Shown here: positions 27,201 through 38,112 of the stretch, piece after piece
Position numbering within the stretch: position 1 is the first letter of the stretch
How the letters are laid out: each line of letters begins with the position of its first letter
Source of the DNA: Krasilnikovozyma curviuscula
Lineage: Eukaryota; Basidiomycota; Tremellomycetes; Cystofilobasidiales; Mrakiaceae
Reading direction: 5' to 3'
DNA: 42,978 nt
NCBI GenBank assembly: GCA_014825775.1
Contig: MVAQ01000188.1
Span: 1-42,978 of the forward strand
Program-made: the position numbers and the translations under genes
The notes under the pieces: model-generated
Databases searched by the model: none
What the model was told of the DNA's origin: nothing
Seen by the model: the letters and a program-made list of their open reading frames with translations, nothing else

Positions 27201-29801
27201 AGCTTCTCCTTGATTTCACCGAGTGCTTTGTGAAACATTTCAACGAGATTCCCATCCGGGAAGTCATGAGCGTCGACACTGATCTCTTCGCAATATTCAG
27301 GCGTAATCCCAATGGCACTGAATGCTTCCCTTAGTTCCTGCTCCGACTTGGTACCTTTACTCCGCTCAATTACCACGGTGAAGCTAAGCTCTTCTTGACC
27401 TGCACCGACCCAAGCTTTGGCAATCGTGTCGAGGGCGCCGAGATATACGGACCTGTTGCAATGGTCGAACTTCATGTTGTTGAGAAAGGCGCGCGTAATG
27501 AACATGGATGGGAGGGTACCATCACGAAGGACACCAAGAACTTCAAGCGAGTTTTTGAAGTTGTCCGATACAAGCGACTGGGGAGTGATCCTGGTGACTG
27601 ATAGAGGGAAGTCGATCTCGTCAGTTTAGTCGAGAGGACTACAGCAGCCTGGAGACTCACTATCACCTCCAACAGCTTGAGGTAACGCTCCAGAATAGAG
27701 GTCATGTAGCGACGCTGGTTCCAATAGTATCTCCAGATTCTTCGCTCCTTTTACTTTGATGAAATTTCCAAACCAGGCTTTGAGCTCGACCCAATTCCTC
27801 AGCCTCGTCAACATGATTTGCCTGCCCTCAGGCGTCAGTGAATCCACCTGCGCCGGCGGTGAGAGTACAAGCTCCGGCTCGTGGGCTGGTAGAAGGTGAG
27901 GTGTTGAAACATCAGTATCTGGGATGAGAGGCGGCGCTGGTAAAAGTGCTGGTGTCTCCGGTGCAAGTCGGAACGTCATCCTTTCGAAGATTTCTTGTCT
28001 GAACAGCGGAGATGGTTCAGACTCGGAATAAAAGAAGGAAAGAAAGAATGGTGTTACTCACATCAGCGGTGACCAACCCAACTTTCGCTGGAACCCTTTG
28101 TTACCGAGAGGTTTGACGGCCCTCGTTTCTCCATGGATGACAGCGTTAGTGACCATCGTGGTGAGGATATCAAAAGCAAGCTTGACAGATTCCACATCTG
28201 TTAAATCATGTGAAAGAGCTCAGTATGTAATTCCTGACCACAGACAGCAGTGCTTGAGCGACGAACCATTGTGACCAAGAGGTGGATTCGATGCCTTCTC
28301 CCTTATGAGCTCGTCTATCAGGTTTTTGGGTACCACAGTCGGATGGACCTTCTGCTTCACAACAACCGACAATGGACATAAACAACACGCAAACAAGTCA
28401 TCCTTTTCATCACCATCCACGAACGCGCCTTCGACCTTGTGAAACCAATGGCACGTCTTTTCGCTGCCAGAGGCCACGTTGTTAGACAGGAATAAGTTGC
28501 AAAGTGAAGAGTCGCCTTTTCGGGACTGTTTGAGAGCCGTCTGGAGCTGCTGGGGTATCTGGGCGCGTGCCTGGGGTGGGAAGGCCTTCTCATCGGCGTA
28601 CGAGCCCAAGTACGTCTGGTAGACAATCCAACCGCCCAGTTCGGGCACAAAAACAGGAAAGGATTTCAATCCAGTCTCAAGTTCAAATGAGCCTGTTATA
28701 GGGCCAGAAGGAAGGGAATCTAGGATGTCGTCCAATGTCGGCGGGACAAATTTCGGTTTCGAGGACGAGGAGGCAGCAGATGGAGTGGAGGGCTCGGAAG
28801 GCGGACCAATATTGTAAGATGAGATTGAAGCTGATGATGATAACGGTGGGCCGTTCTTCGGAGATGCTTTCTCCGGAATGCTGTCGATTTTGATGACCCA
28901 TTGCTGAGGCGGCTCTGCGTTCAGGGGGAAAGCAGGGTGAGAGAAGAATATCCGAGGACCGAGGATACCGGGACCGATTTCTGGACCAGAAGATTTCTCC
29001 TGGTCATCATCTACCTCAGGGAAAGGGTTGAGATCTGGGCTGATGAGCTGAGGGCCATGTCGGACAGGTGAAGGTGGTATGTTGGGATTCTCGAGGACTT
29101 CGATGTTTCCTGGATTCATATTTTCAGGAGGTGGGGTCGAGGGAAGAGCTTGAGGTTCTCTAGAATATGAGAAATGGCAGAAATGGGTCAGCATGCGCTT
29201 TGGCTAGGTTGAAACGAGGCTGCTTCTATAATTCATTTTTCTCTGCGTAGAGATCAACGAAAACGAGGATTAAGCTAGCTGCAGTACAGCTTTGAAAAGT
29301 TCCAGAGGAACTTCAGTCAGACTGAGTAGTAGTTGGATTGAGGTTTGAAACCTCTTGGGGCTCATTTGATCAAGCTGGCGCAATGACGAGACCAGCACCT
29401 TCCAACGAAACGATTTCCATTCCCGATCCAGTACAATGTCCCTCGCCTGCATTATCCCATGAACCTAACCAATAACCTCGTCCGCTCCTCAACCACCAGA
29501 AACTGTGAAAGGGACTTCACCTGAAAGCCTCCTGCTGCCAGTCCTTTCCGAGTCCACTATGCAGACCCGTCGGACCATCGACGACGCCAACCATCCCGTC
29601 CGCCTCGCCAGTGCTCACATCCTCAACATGCGAAACAGTCGCCTTAAACTCTGGCTGATGGGGGAAAGCGACGGGTGGTTCTACTGAAGCTGATTGTGGA
29701 AAGTATTTCGAGGTAGCCCTGGTGGTGGTTGTGATTTCGACGTCGCCCTTGTCGTTCTCTGAGTCTCCATCAACAGCTTCGATCCTTACGTCCACCGGCA
29801 T
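24201..29801 (-). CDS. UBP2: UBP2-type ubiquitin C-terminal hydrolase
   Basis: Cysteine protease (USP/UCH family) that removes ubiquitin, related to yeast Ubp2. Exons: 29521-29801, 28267-29159, 28062-28197, 27661-27998, 27009-27597, 26808-26932, 26646-26740, 26442-26580, 25487-26378, 25168-25417, 24903-25088, 24577-24835, 24404-24482, 24201-24333; 1464 residues. A long N-terminal region (about 800 residues) precedes the Cys box VGLDNIGNTCYLNSLLQ (nucleophile about Cys812). The QHDVSECMDN motif follows after an insertion of roughly 250 low-complexity Ser/Thr-rich residues. Then come the QFDRETAQPYKSN and FPETLYMDRY region, a predicted coiled coil, the His box NVGFGHYYLYQR (about His1401), and SNANPYLLVY. 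Exon 1 and its 361-base intron are the least certain part; translation could instead start in exon 2. The gene is convergent with the SARAF-like gene, 240 bases apart. Confidence 0.9.
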
Positions 29802-30085
29802 TGCTACAGCAATTGATGATGGGGTCCCAGTTGGTTGAAAATTGGCTTGTGAGCGTCAAAGAGACGAGAACTCTCTAGCAGAAGTGCCTCGCAGCGCTGA
29901 CGAGTCTGGTGGCAAAACTAGCTGCTGATTGATGCTGCAAGGGCAATAACAAAACACATTGATATGAAATTATGATTAAAATATATGCAGGGGCTCTTGT
30001 TAAGTATTTGACATCTTCACTTGCCCAACGCGCGAACTATGGCGCAAGTTGACCCTGTCAGTGCTTCCATCACAATCCCGAACGA

Positions 30086-31545
30086 CTAGATATTCTCCTT
30101 CTGTCGATCGGCATCTGATAATTTTCTCATTATCAGCTCGTAGCTGTTGGTGTCGAATGGAAAACACCCGCGCAGAAGGTCAGCTCGAGATCTGCTAGTA
30201 AATAGGTAAGAGCGATTACTGACCTGAGCATAGTCACTGCGCTACTCGGCAAAGTCCTCCCCAGATTGACACTCAGCCCTCTATAGAACCCCCTCCACCC
30301 GCCTTCCCTGAGTATGTCCCTCGACACGCCCCACAGGGAACTCGACGGTGAAGACGCAGAGGGGGGGCGCGACACCTGGAGGCGGGTGCGAATGACTTCG
30401 TGCGGATATGTTGAGACGGAGGCGACCATTTTCGAGAGTAACGAACAGAAAAGGATCTTTCCTGGCGTTGTGGGCTCTCCTGGTAAATACTCTGATTAGA
30501 AACAAACTCCTTCCACGGGTTATGTTTAGAGGAAAGGTAAAAGATGAACGAACCGGAGGATTGTTTCAGCGCTTCATATACGGGAAACTGAACGACGACG
30601 TGCATAATCCCTAACAGGGATGGTGTGAGGCCTCGGTAGAACGCTCTCCCTCCTTCCTTGTTGAAGATATCCCTGACTGCGTCGAGCGTATGGCGTTATC
30701 CTTTGTTTCCATCTGCTGATTGAGCCTATCTCAAGAAACAGCGAAGTGTAAGGAAGTACAGAACAGACACTGAGAGTGAAAGAGAGACAAACCATGAAGC
30801 GCGTCTTGACGACCCATACCGGGTTGACGGCGACCGTTGCTGTTGCGCCCGCGGTCATGGACGCAAGAATATGGACCAAAGTAGGAGAGAGTCCTATAAA
30901 AAAGTTCCAATGAGGCAACCCATTAGGATTCTGCGCGTTTGAACCACTGGAGGAAAGATTAATAGAACATAGGAGCGCACCTGTGTCAGTCGAGTTTTGG
31001 TACCGTCCTAATTGCATCTTCATCTGGTCATACACAAAAAAGAATATTGCCCAGTTTGGAAGATAACCCATGCTAGAGTGAGATAGAGAAAAAAGCAGGT
31101 CAACTTGAGAAAGCTCTGTCGGCATGGCTCAGAAGGTTGAAGACCCTCCGTTGAGACGTACATCGTTGGACCTAACCCTCTATAGAATCCTCTGATACCA
31201 GACTCAGAAGAGATCTGCTTTCCATCCCTAAATCCTCCCGTTCAATGGTTGACCACGCCAGGTCAGCTTCATCCTCCTAGGATACCTAACGTGAAAGATA
31301 GGCGTACCGAAAACACCTTCATACCCCTTCTGTCCCTTCGATACGTTTTGCACCTGCAATCTCGTCTTGAGAACGTCTAAGGGACACACAATGACGGCAC
31401 TGATCAGACCTGCTCCAGCGCCCGCAACGGCGCTTTTGTTCACGCATCTGAGAAGCTGCAGCAGCGGGTCGTAGTAAGCCTCCTGGTCATCGGTGTGGGC
31501 TGTAGATTTTACTCTAGGTAGGCCTGCAGCCTGACGAGACGTCAT
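30086..31545 (-). CDS. YIA6: Mitochondrial NAD+ carrier (Ndt1/Yia6-like) with an in-frame stop
   Basis: Inner-membrane solute carrier. Exons: 31308-31545, 31162-31234, 31004-31072, 30793-30946, 30554-30725, 30224-30461, 30086-30143; 334 codons including stop. All three carrier signatures are intact: PLDVLKTRLQ, PVWVVKTRFM and PHEVIRTRLQ. The GFYRGL/AFYRGLTPSLLG repeats and GYLPNWAIFFFVYD fit the family. PHE[IV]xRTR in the third repeat favours NAD+ carriers over folate or pyrimidine carriers. Exon 5 carries TAA at 30696-30698, between GNKG and RHTLDAVRDIF, where a residue such as Tyr is expected. Everything downstream stays open, so this is a recent nonsense change, an assembly error, or an unrecognised splice. 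The exon 1-2 acceptor (GGGAG) is weak and an alternative pair exists. Intron 3 inside the second repeat is also inferred. Confidence 0.82.
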
Positions 31546-32892
31546 TCAGGGCCTGAATAATTCACGGCGTTGAGTCGATCTCGTTGAACCAGTCGACGTT
31601 GGATCGGGTAGTAAGCCGTTTTAGCGATGGCATAGAGAGGCTCTCTCGGTTATCTTCGTGAGCTGGATCTTGCTGATTCCGTTGAGAGATTTGAGAGATT
31701 TGACAAGTAGATTGGTTTTTGTTGGGTCGCCGTCGGTAGGATATTAGAGACATCACGGAAACATGGCGGAAATCGATGGGGAAGGCTTAGCTTTGCTAGC
31801 CATTTTGCTTAGGGTATGGAATCCCATCAGAATCAATCCCTATAAATCTTTGGACTGTTCAAGACGGATGATTGTCTCAGAGGAAATTTGTGTAGCCGAA
31901 TGGGATGGAATAATGCTGTTCAGTGCAGCTACTTCAGCGATTCCAGAGCCTCGTAGATTACTGCCGTTTCCCAGGAGGATTATTTGGGTAAGCTGATCCT
32001 ACTTTTAGATCTATCTGATATCCACAGGTAGGATTGGATTGCAATGGGAACGCTTCAATGGTAAGTCAAGCTAACCTAGTTGACAGGCTCCTCATAGTTA
32101 ATATATCTGAAGAGTTGCAGTATAATGATCGGAGGCTTATGTGTACAGTTCCACTAGAGACTACTACCGTTAAACTGTGCTCCAGTACTCTGATTCGAAC
32201 ACAAAACAAACTTTCTGCTATTATCTATTGCTCTCACTTCAGCCCTCCTCTGGTAACCCTCATCCCCATCAATCTACTTGTTGCTACACTTTTGCTTATA
32301 TATCAAACATTTACTAAAGATACTGACCACCAACCTTTAGAAAAACATATCCTCGCTCTCTACGTCAGGCTCTCGCTGTCAAACACTGTGCCTCTCCTCT
32401 GTTCTGGTTCAAGATGTCGATCCCTCAAAGGATCACGTGTGTTCACTCGATCCTATCCATCTATCCTTCCTTACTTTTTATTGGTTCTTGTTTACATTTG
32501 AAATGCCCATCCCCACTCTGTCCCGACGCTTGACACGTTCTCCCTCCTCTCGACGCTTGGTTTCTTTCGTCCTCGCTACCTTACCTCTTCCAAACTTTAC
32601 CTTCTATTTCCTTGGCTCTTTGTCCTTGATTTAAAAATTCGCCGCCCGCTGGCGCACGTTTTCTAATAGCTTCCTTCGACCCCTATCAACGTTCATCACC
32701 TTCGCTACCGGTCAATGGCGCTGTCCGCCTATCTCTTCACTTAGGATCGCTACCTAAGAACCTTTGTCTCTATCTCTCTCTAAATTTCATATATTAGTGC
32801 ATTCTCTTGAAAGTAACGTTTTATCCCCTTCATTTATTCTTCACGGTTTTCCTGATTCCTGTAGTTTCATCTTCCATCACCTTTCGTGTGAG
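31546..32892. promoter_or_regulatory. Divergent intergenic region, pyrimidine-rich toward the sugar transporter
   Basis: 1347 bases between the carrier (-) and the sugar transporter (+). From about 32220 to 32800 the plus strand is rich in C/T (ctctccctcctctcgacg type blocks), suggesting the core promoter and a long 5' leader of the transporter. A 155-codon open frame at 32034-32501 lacks an ATG at its start and resembles no family I know. Regulation by carbon source is plausible for such genes but cannot be read from the sequence. Confidence 0.5.
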
Positions 32893-35609
32893 ATGGGCGT
32901 TTTTTATGGTACTCCTCCCAACGGACCATGGTCCCAGTATAGAAATATTACGTGAGTGCTTCTACCTCCTAGTAAATCAGTCCGATCGTATAATCATATG
33001 TGTCTTTGGTTACACTTTCGTGTCGTGTAACGAAAAAGTGCTACTTACTGGTACAACGACGCTGGTCTCAGACTTAATGTTTTCATGATCTTCTCTCTCT
33101 TTGTGAGGTATTCCCCCATATGTTTACAAATGGGGGCGGAAGCAATTCTCCCAGCATTTCACAGGTGTCTGGACGGTTTTCGCTGAACCCTGCTTTTCCT
33201 TTTCTTCATAGATGGTTCAAGTAACAGATGGATATGACAAATCACTCACCTCTGGAATCCAAGCCCTGCCCGCGTGGCTGAGTAGTACGTCCCACCCTCC
33301 ATCACAAACCTCCCCAATGTTGCGCTGACAACTCGCCCCCGCATGGTCAAGCTATGGGCCATCCGGGGTCAACAACGATCGGCCTCATAAATTCAGCTGT
33401 TGCATTTGGTGGTATCGTCTCCTCTGCCCCAACTGGGTGGATCATGGATCACTGGGGTCGTAAAGCCGCAATCTGGTTCGGAACAGCTCTTTGTAAGGCC
33501 TTTCTTTGGCTTTGGATATGTTTTACAAAGCACTGTTCCTGATTTTATTATCATTACGGATAGTCTTGATAGGATCCATTATGTCGATGACCGCTAATAG
33601 CTTCCCTGTGTTCGTCGGCGGGAGAGCTATTCTGGGCGCGGGTATTGCTTCTGAACTTACCTGTGCACCAGTCCTCGTCCAAGAGATCTCTCATCCACGT
33701 TACCGGTACGTTGAATATCTAACACCCCGAAACCTATAGAGCGCCAGATCTGACAATGATGGCTTGCTTTGGTAACGTGGACAGTGCGCTCGTTACTGCG
33801 CTATATAATGTTATGTTCAACGTGGGAGCTATCATCGTTGCCTACATAGCATATGGTACTTCCTATCTCGGACCCAAGAACCAATACTCCTGGAGAATCC
33901 CAGCGTAAGTTACTATCCAAGTTGTTACCTCAAACTCACACTGGTACTAATCTCTCGCATCGATTTAGCATCCTTCAAATTGTGCCCACACTCTACGTCA
34001 TCAGTATCCTCCACTTCATACCTGAATCACCCCGCTGGCTCATCTCCAAAGGACGCAAAGACGAAGCACACGCTATGCTCGCGAAACACCACGCGAATGG
34101 CGCCCTGGACGACGAACTTGTCTTGTTTGAGCTCAAGGAAATTGAGGATGCGATCGCAGAGGTGAACAACTCAAACGCATCGTGGTTGCACTGCTTGCGG
34201 ACTGTCGGTAATAGAAGAAGGTTCTTTTTGATCACAATGGTGTCTGTCATCACTAGTGAGTTGCAGCAGTGGTGGTGTTTTTTGCTGTTCGCTTGCTAGT
34301 TCTGATTGATTTTCTTTTGCACAAACATGCGCCCCTTTCAGACTGGAATGGAAAGGCTATTGTAGTAAGTCTCAGATTACCTCGGGTTCATCTGCTTTGG
34401 TCTCATCTCGACGTCTAATCCTATTTTACGTACAGACCTACTACTTTGCTCAAGCCGTCAAGCTCGTCGGCATCACCGACGCCCACGCTGTCACAGGTCT
34501 CAACGCAGGCATCAACGTATTTAACCTCGGGGGCAACCTCATTGGTGCCGGTCTCGTAGATAGTGTCGGAAGAAGAAACCTGTGGTTGTTCGCGTTCATC
34601 TTCATGCTCGGCGCAGACGTCATCCAGACTGCTGCTGCTGCCGGTACGTTATTCAGTCTGTTTTGGAAGAAATAGGTGTTTGATGGCATTAGCTGAGCTG
34701 ACTCTTTTTTCTGTAAATCTGGCAGTCTATGCGCATACTAAAGGGTCTGCTGCTGCTGCAATGACCATCGTTGGCTTGTTTTTGTATTCTTTCGGATTCG
34801 ATGTTGCAGCAAACCCTCTCCTCTTCGTCTGTGAGTGGCTTTTTCTGATGAACTATGAACCTAAATATCAGCGTATCGCGTTCACGCGAGATGCTCGGCT
34901 GTGCTTGTTACTCTGACTTCTCCTTTCCCTTCCCTCTCGAGCCTACTGAGAACGGTACTAAGAATTTGATTTCTTTCCGTTCTGTTCTACTTCCCATTCA
35001 GACGAAATTGAAATCATGCCTTTCTACCTCCGCTCCTACGGTTCAGTGTACGGTGTTACCTTGAACAATATCCAAGGTGTCGCTGCCACATACTTGAACC
35101 CAATTGGACTCGCGAACTTGACTTGGAAGTACTATTGTGTCTATATGGGACTTCTCGTAGCGTTCAGTAAGTCTAACAGCTATCATTTGCGTCGGCATAT
35201 CTGCTGTCTAACGTTTTCTGGCTCTATTTTGTAAAGTCGCTATCATCTATCTCTATTTCCCCGAAACAACGGGAAGAACACTTGGTTTGTTCTATTCTAT
35301 ATTTTGTTTGAAGGCTCCAGGTCTGATCAGTCTCTTGTATTCTCTCCTCTCTCTAAAATCACCTTTCACTCAATCCTCAATTATTTAAATTCAGAGGAAG
35401 TCGCTGAGCTCTTTGACGGTAAAGAGTCTCTCATGGCGATCGCTCAGAAGACTGCGAAGGAACACAAGGCGAGAATCAAAGGGAAGAGGTTTCCTGCTGC
35501 TGCCGAAGCTGGATTCTCCCCTGAGACCCCAGACACCTTCAACGAGAAGGAGAAGGAGAGAGCAAAGGAAAGTCTGCAAGTTCCCATTTTGGAGTTGGAT
35601 TCCAAATAG
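32893..35609 (+). CDS. MFS sugar (hexose/lactose-type) transporter
   Basis: Plasma-membrane sugar porter of the major facilitator superfamily, 538 residues, 12 predicted helices. Exons: 32893-32951, 33072-33102, 33212-33284, 33352-33492, 33564-33705, 33785-33904, 33969-34255, 34342-34364, 34436-34643, 34726-34830, 35002-35166, 35237-35284, 35395-35609. Family marks: TDGYDKSLTSGIQALPAW in helix 1; the loop 2-3 signature MDHWGRKAA; PESPRWLISKGR after helix 6; VDSVGRRNLWLF between helices 8 and 9; and PETTGRTLEEVAELFDG after helix 12. The C-terminal tail is hydrophilic. The order and motifs resemble fungal lactose/quinate-type permeases, but the substrate cannot be assigned. A 23-nt exon (34342-34364) encodes NWNGKAIV at the start of helix 7. 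The gene is convergent with ERCC1, 185 bases apart. Confidence 0.9.
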
Positions 35610-35794
35610 TGTGATGACGATACTGGCTTTGAAAGAGACATCTCACTATCTCTACACTATGATAGATTGGAGTTCATGATGTTCTTCACATTCCTGAACA
35701 GCCCCGTATTTAGCAAGAAAGAGCCCTTCAAGCTTGCGATTGGGAGATACAAAAGGAGTTCCCGGAGATCATGCAGTTGGTAATAGCTTTATCT

Positions 35795-37397
35795 TCAATC
35801 CTCATCTCCTATCTCACTAGGCCAATCTGGTGACAACCTCCTCACTTGTTTATCACCATGCCCTCCCACCGTGCCATCTTCGTCTTCGTCCATCTGATCG
35901 TCTCGTACAATGATTTTTTCAATGCTTTTGAAGATGTTATTCTGTCCAATAATACCAGAAGGATCAATTTCCGGGAACTCTTCATCCATATCCATCATCT
36001 CAGTCTCGTGGCTCAAATTCGCACGATGCTCGGCGATCTTAGAGGAGATGTCGACGTCATGTTGTGTCTGAAGTGCTTTTGCTCCTCGTTGAACGAAGGG
36101 CTGGTTGAATGCTTCAGTCAGACGGCGGACTTTGATGTCTCCTAGTCCTGGACAGAGCGAGATTTCTTCTGGAGTGGCTAAGACCATTCGTTTGAAAGAC
36201 TTTCAACACCAAATAGACAGATTAGTTTGAAGTTTCTCCAAAGTAGTTATCACACATACACCAAAGTTTGTTGTTAATGTTGTCACATCAGTCTTGTTGA
36301 TTCCCTTCACGCTCGTCAGAGCATTCTTGATCCGACTTCGATAGCTGTCATCCACCCTCTCCTTCAGGGTGTCAGGAGGTTTGTGTTCATATTCTTTATA
36401 TTTAGAGAGGTAATTTCCTGCCTCTTCAGGGCTGAAATGGTTGTTGTGATACAAGAACTGGTGTGAGCGATTCTGAAATTCGCGAGAGGGGAAAGCTGTT
36501 GCCTTACGTCCAAGCCATGACAATCGTCAATTCGTTGATAATGCAGATCTGTTGTGAGAAGAAGAGAATTAATTTGATAGGTTTAAGGGAAAGAAGTAGA
36601 TGCTTACCTTTGTGATTTCTCTGATGGGGTCTTGATGGTCGTTCTATAAGGCACCTCAGATCAGCTCCGTTACAGCCTCGCAAGCAGTTGAAGACTCACA
36701 ACATCACACATCAGAAGCAATAGCCTGACTTGGTACATTCCAGATAACTTTTCGACTCTCTGGTGAAGATATTCCGGATGGAGACGGTGATACTTTAAAC
36801 TGAGGTCGATTGGTGAATAAGGAGCCGCCAGCAGCAAGGGAAGACAATTAGAAAGAATTTGTTCACCTGAGAAATAACACACACGTGTGTGCGCCAACGA
36901 CATAATCAGGAACGATATCTCCATATTCCCAACCGACGTTTCTGATTTCTGCCAGAATAGGATTACCTCTCTACATTCGAAACACAAGAAGTCAACTTCC
37001 AACTGCATATAGAGTTGCCTTGCTCCAGAGAATCACAGCTCACTTGTCTGTTGCTGACTACAATTGCATTCTTCAATCGGCTGCCCGGCTGCACCTGAAA
37101 GACTGGTTTATCACTGCTGACTTGAGCAACTTTGCTACCGTTCTTCCCTGTTGGTGGACCTGGCGTCTTAAATTTACCAACTTGACCAACCGGACCTTGC
37201 TGTCCTGAAGTTGCTGAGGATGAGCTACTGTGAAGAGGGGCTCGGTTAGATGGTCCTGCGGTCTTCGAAGCTGAGGAGGAGGCAGTGCCGTTGGATCCGT
37301 TGGAGGGATTTTTTCGAGGAAGGCTAGATGATTTGGTGAGTGTAGAGGAGCTACCTGCTGCTGTTGAGGTAGAAGGGCCACCTTCGCCGTCGGCCAT
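35795..37397 (-). CDS. ERCC1: ERCC1/Rad10/Swi10 nucleotide-excision-repair subunit
   Basis: Non-catalytic partner of the XPF/Rad1 structure-specific endonuclease, acting in nucleotide excision and interstrand crosslink repair in the nucleus. Exons: 37044-37397, 36867-36970, 36700-36799, 36608-36643, 36508-36548, 36260-36431, 35795-36199; 403 residues. A Ser/Gly/Pro-rich N-terminus (1-100) leads into the central domain ([57 protein letters not shown]). A tandem helix-hairpin-helix follows ([28 protein letters not shown]). After it lies an acidic tail of about 75 residues ([13 protein letters not shown] and [10 protein letters not shown]) that human ERCC1 lacks. The catalytic-type residues of XPF are absent, as expected for ERCC1. 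Confidence 0.95.
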
Positions 37398-38112
37398 GGT
37401 GGTGGGTGACCAAAGATTCAAGATCTGATTGACAATATCGTGGGACTGGGTCGAGATAGGCTCTTGGATTATATAGCTTGTTCAGAGATGAGAACAATGC
37501 CTAAGTAACACGTGGAATGTCTAAACAACTGGACTCGACGAGCAGCCCACGGCTCCCATGAATATGTGGGATGGATAAACACACCTTTCCTTTTACTCAA
37601 GTAGTTCCCCTTCTGATTCCAACCTAAGAACCCAACCTATCACAGACACCAAAGAGGCTCGGTGCTGATCCAACTCGAGCACTACAGCACTTTGTGGATT
37701 TTTCGGACGTCGACCTTGATAAATCGTGCGTTCAACGTCGTCTCTTTAACAAGACTAGCTGTTTGGTCGTACTTCCAGTGCTGCAGAAGTATAATTGATT
37801 CCTTTTAATACTGTAGCGTGTGGCATCAGCAGAAATATACTCACTTTAGACGGATGAGGTTCGAAAGGAAACAGGTTCACCGCGGAGCATCATGCCCACC
37901 TCGAGGCAGCTTCAGCTTTCGATCCGCAGCCATTATTCCCAAGACCTGAAACCTGATGAAAACATGACATGGAGTCAATCTTGCTTTTTTTTTTTGGCTA
38001 ATGACCGGAAAAAGTCAAGACCATGCAATGTTTTCGTTACTAGTACAACATATCTCAACCCGGAACCAAAATGTCCCACTGAAGAAAAACAAACGATGCA
38101 CAAATCCATCTA
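37398..38112. other. Intergenic region between two minus-strand genes
   Basis: 715 bases expected to hold the ERCC1 promoter and the 3' UTR of the fucosyltransferase-like gene. A poly-T run lies at about 37986-37996. I see no gene. Confidence 0.6.

Noticed and set aside
29270..29452. Minus-strand open frame inside the first UBP2 intron
   Set aside because: It ends in a stop with no suitable donor site, so it cannot be joined to exon 2 in frame. Left as intron.
32034..32501. 155-codon plus-strand open frame upstream of the sugar transporter
   Set aside because: No ATG at its start, atypical composition and no recognisable domain. It sits in the pyrimidine-rich promoter/leader region.
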